NCBI GenBank assembly: GCA_016793585.1
Contig: JAEUJR010000863.1
Location: 1-7,828, forward strand
DNA length: 7,828 nt
Direction of reading: 5' to 3'
Source: Archangium sp.
GTDB taxonomy: Bacteria; Myxococcota; Myxococcia; Myxococcales; Myxococcaceae
The first letter of the stretch is position 1. Every line of letters begins with the position of its first letter. The notes under the pieces were generated by a model. The model saw nothing but the letters and a program-made list of their open reading frames with translations, was not told where the DNA came from and did no database searches. This document shows positions 5,648-7,828 of the stretch, one piece after another. The translations under genes were made by a program, and so were the position numbers.

Positions 5648-6154
5648 TCAGCGAGGCTCGAGCCAGAGCGTCAGCTGCGCGGTCTGGTAGCTGACGCCGC
5701 CGCGCACGGTGAGCTGAAGGCCCTTCGCTTCGGGAAAGGTGAACTCCTTCAGCTTGCCCTTCACCTTCGTCGAGGGCCCATGCGTCTCGGCGAAGTGCGC
5801 CGCGAGCGCCGCAGCGACCGCCTCGAACTCGTCTGCGGGGAACGCGTCGTTCGAGTCTCCGGCAGACCACTCCAGGTGCAGCCGGCCGTCGTACTGCTTC
5901 TTCGTCGACAGGTTCAGCCGCAGCGACGCCTCGGGAAACGGCTCGCCTTCGTCCCAGAACGGCGGCGCCGCGAACGTGAATGGGAAGAACAGCGTGCCGC
6001 CGTTTCGAGAGGCGGGCTTGCCAATCACCTTCAGCAGCTCTGCCTCGCTCATGCCGGCCTTCACGGCCGTGCTGACGCGCTCCACCTCGGCCACCCAGCT
6101 CGCGGCCGTCTGGGTCGCCCATGCACTCGATGCTTCAGTCTTCTTCTTTGCCAT
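5648..6154 (-). CDS. Conserved-looking hypothetical protein, 168 residues
   Basis: I do not recognise a family. The protein starts with a Lys-rich N-terminus (MAKKKTEAS) and has no signal peptide or membrane segment. Residues 22-50 contain a helix and then AGMSEAELLKVIGKPASRNGG, which recalls the Gly-x-Ser/Thr-x-x-x-Val/Leu-x-x-x-x-Gly-x-Pro turn of SmpA/BamE-like domains, though nothing else supports that. The middle holds FFPFTF and an acidic Pro-rich loop; residues 108-122 form a helix (EFEAVAAALAAHF); the end is beta-strand-rich. ATG 6154 was chosen over the in-frame ATG at 6205 (3 bp after the LytTR gene stop), because the 17 intervening codons use many A/T-ending triplets unlike this genome and encode an Arg/Pro/Cys-rich peptide. 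The gap to the LytTR gene is 54 bp, so co-transcription with the two-component system is likely. Confidence 0.65.
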   Translation of the reverse strand: MAKKKTEASSAWATQTAASWVAEVERVSTAVKAGMSEAELLKVIGKPASRNGGTLFFPFTFAAPPFWDEGEPFPEASLRLNLSTKKQYDGRLHLEWSAGDSNDAFPADEFEAVAAALAAHFAETHGPSTKVKGKLKEFTFPEAKGLQLTVRGGVSYQTAQLTLWLEPR

Positions 6155-6208
6155 GCCGCGAAGACACGTCGGCCCTCGGCGAGGTGCACGCATCAAATCG
6201 GACATGGC

Positions 6209-6958
6209 TCAGCTCTCGTCGTCGGCTTTGCGTAGCCCGAGGCGTTTGCGCAGGTCGCGGGCGGCCTGGCGTGAGACCTCGACCGAGTGGCCGTTGCTCG
6301 TGCGCGCGAGGTAGCCCCCGGTGTCGAGCGGCTCCAGGCGTGCGACGGCCTCGAGGTTCAGCAGCGCGCGACGGTGTACGCGCTCGAAGCGGCCGGGCGG
6401 CAGGCGCTGTTCGAGATCGTTGAGCGAGTAGTCGGTGAGAAACGACGCGTCTTTCGTGTGCACGGTGACGAGCTCGCCTTCGAGCACCGCGTGGGTGACG
6501 GCGTCGGGGTCGAGCAGCACGAGGCCCTGTCTCGTCTGCACCGGCAGTCGCGGAATCGCCTGGTGCTTCTTCACCGCCGCCGAGAACGTCTCTTTCGTCT
6601 CGCGCTGTCGGGCCTTGTCGAGCGCCTTCTTGAGGCGGTCGGGCTCGACGGGCTTGAGCAGGTAGTCGACCGCGTCGACCTCGAAGGCCTTCACCGCATG
6701 CTCTGCGTGCGCCGTGCAGAAGACGACCCACGGGCCATCGGCGGGCCACAGCGCCATCGCCTCGACGCCGGTGAGCTTCGGCATCTGCACGTCGAGCAGC
6801 ACCACGTCGATGCCGCCACCGCGCACCTTCGTGAGCACCTCGTCGCCGTCCTTCGCCTCTCCGACGATGGTGACGTCCTCCATCGACGAGAGCAGGCGGG
6901 TCAGGCGTGCGCGCGCGAGCTGTTCGTCGTCGGCGATGAGCACTCTCAGGGCGGTCAT
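6209..6958 (-). CDS. LytTR-family response regulator
   Basis: 249 residues in two domains. The receiver domain (about 3-120) has the acidic pair D10/D11, phospho-acceptor D56 in VVLLDVQMPKLTG, T82 and K102 (YLLKP), so every residue needed for phosphorylation is present. The LytTR DNA-binding domain (about 140-240) shows a strand-rich start (LPVQTRQGLVLLD), the SLNDLEQRLPPGRFERVHRRALLNLEAV block typical of the family, and a final VSRQAARDLRKRLG helix. LytTR regulators bind paired short repeats as dimers. ATG 6958 overlaps the kinase TGA by 4 bp and has AAGGTG at 6969-6964, 5 nt upstream. Cognate partner of the upstream kinase, of the LytS/LytR and AlgZ/AlgR type. Target genes are not evident here. 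Confidence 0.95.
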   Translation of the reverse strand: MTALRVLIADDEQLARARLTRLLSSMEDVTIVGEAKDGDEVLTKVRGGGIDVVLLDVQMPKLTGVEAMALWPADGPWVVFCTAHAEHAVKAFEVDAVDYLLKPVEPDRLKKALDKARQRETKETFSAAVKKHQAIPRLPVQTRQGLVLLDPDAVTHAVLEGELVTVHTKDASFLTDYSLNDLEQRLPPGRFERVHRRALLNLEAVARLEPLDTGGYLARTSNGHSVEVSRQAARDLRKRLGLRKADDES

Positions 6959-7828
6959 GCGGTCACCTTCGAAGTGGGGAAGACGAGCTGGGCGCGGGTG
7001 CGGTCGGGGCCTGCCGCGGCGATGAAGAGCGAGGCGGCGCCGTTGGTCGCAAGCTGCAGCTGACGCTCGAGCGTGGGCAGGCCATCACTCCCCGCGCGTG
7101 GGCCTCCGTACGGGCCGGGGTTCTCGATGGCGATGGTGACGGCGCCCGAGGCCTCGACGATGGAGACGTCGATGCGGCCGCGAAAGCCCTTCGCGGGCCC
7201 ATGCTTCACCGCGTTCTCGGCCAGGGTGAGCACCGACATGGGCGGCACCTTCACGCCGGGCAAAGGCGACGGCAGCTCGAGCGCCAGCTCGAAGAGCTCC
7301 TTGTCGCGCAGCAGGTGCAGATCGAAGAGCATGCGCACCAGCTCCAGCTCCTGCTCGAGCGGCCACAGCGGCTCCTTCACGCCCGACAGCACCGTGCGCA
7401 GCATCTGCGAGAGCTTGAGCACCGCGGCTTCGGCGACGGCCCCATCGATGCGGCACCACTCGGCGATGGCGTTGAGCGTGTTGAAGAGGAAGTGCGGGTC
7501 GAGGTGGGCGCGCAGCGAGAGCAGCTGGGCGCGCTCCTTCTCTGCGAGCAGGCGCGTGAGCCGTTGCTCGAAGCCGACGTCGCGACCCAGCCCCCAGCCG
7601 CCGACGAGGAACATGGCGATGATGACCGCGAGCGAGCTTCGGTCGGTGAGGAACGTCGCCCGCATGTGCAGCAGCTTCGGCACCCCGACGCCGAGCGACA
7701 GCACGATGCCCGCACCGACGAGGGAATAGAGGACGATACGCACCGCGCCGTTCGAGAGGTCGAGCCCGTCGGGGAAGAGCACGCGGTACGACACCGGCGC
7801 GAGCGCGATGAAGGCGAGGCACATGACG
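6955..7828 (-). CDS. LytS/YehU-type sensor histidine kinase, 5' end outside the window
   Basis: The visible 291 codons run open to the right edge. An ATG at 7824 exists, but it falls in a hydrophobic stretch and the codon before it is open, so the real start is probably beyond the window. Numbering from that Met: hydrophobic segments at about 1-16, 29-48 and 64-80, then a short linker helix (EKERAQLLSLRAHL), then the His_kinase motif DPHFLFNTLNAIAEWC with phospho-acceptor His at 111. The ATPase part has the N-box LAENAVKHG (N204, H208), then IENPGPYGG and DGLPTLERQLQL in place of the G-boxes, as in this family. No sensory domain other than the membrane segments is visible. It is expected to phosphorylate the LytTR regulator, whose start overlaps this stop by 4 bp. 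Confidence 0.92.
   Translation of the reverse strand, partial: VMCLAFIALAPVSYRVLFPDGLDLSNGAVRIVLYSLVGAGIVLSLGVGVPKLLHMRATFLTDRSSLAVIIAMFLVGGWGLGRDVGFEQRLTRLLAEKERAQLLSLRAHLDPHFLFNTLNAIAEWCRIDGAVAEAAVLKLSQMLRTVLSGVKEPLWPLEQELELVRMLFDLHLLRDKELFELALELPSPLPGVKVPPMSVLTLAENAVKHGPAKGFRGRIDVSIVEASGAVTIAIENPGPYGGPRAGSDGLPTLERQLQLATNGAASLFIAAAGPDRTRAQLVFPTSKVTA

Noticed and set aside
6155..6205. 17-codon N-terminal extension of the hypothetical gene from ATG 6205
   Set aside because: Codons are often A/T-ending and the peptide is Arg/Pro/Cys-rich, unlike the rest of the gene; kept only as an alternative start because it lies 3 bp after the LytTR stop.
5186..6235. Plus-strand open frame of 349 codons opposite the arrestin-like and hypothetical genes
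   Set aside because: Arg/Leu-rich mirror frame without motifs.

Overview
The window is GC-rich with strongly G/C-biased third codon positions. It carries FHA, WYL, zinc-ribbon/NHL, lipoprotein and LytS/LytTR-type genes, a mix that suggests a member of the Myxococcota or a similar large-genome deltaproteobacterial lineage. That assignment is inference from composition and gene style; no rRNA or other marker gene is present. No tRNA, rRNA, CRISPR array, insertion sequence or prophage gene was seen. Coding density is very high, and the longest gene-free stretch is the 205 bp divergent region at 4363-4567.

Left block (1-4362, all minus strand, transcribed right to left): a class V (cysteine-desulfurase-fold) PLP enzyme, a zinc-ribbon/one-TM/proline-linker/NHL-propeller protein, a PafB-like and a PafC-like WYL regulator, and the first 41 codons of an FHA-domain protein. 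Spacings are 22, 19, -1 and 13 bp, so this reads as one operon. The PafB/PafC pair resembles the actinobacterial transcriptional activator of the DNA-damage response. Here it sits in an operon with no proteasome genes in view.

Centre (4363-5029): a divergent regulatory region holding two copies of TGTCAGTT exactly 40 bp apart, then the only plus-strand gene, a small lipoprotein of unknown function. Its 3' end overlaps the next convergent gene by 18 bp.

Right block (5012-7828, all minus strand): a LytS/YehU-type membrane histidine kinase (5' end outside the window), its LytTR response regulator (4 bp overlap), an unrecognised 168-residue protein, and an arrestin-like (Spo0M-type) protein with a Lys/Pro-rich tail. 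The kinase and regulator form a clear two-component system; the last two genes may be co-transcribed with them.

Points most worth a second look: an Asp-to-Asn change at the PLP pyridine-nitrogen contact of the class V enzyme, a WSL in place of WYL in the PafB-like protein, and the TGTCAGTT pair, which resembles the -35 element of PafBC-dependent promoters.
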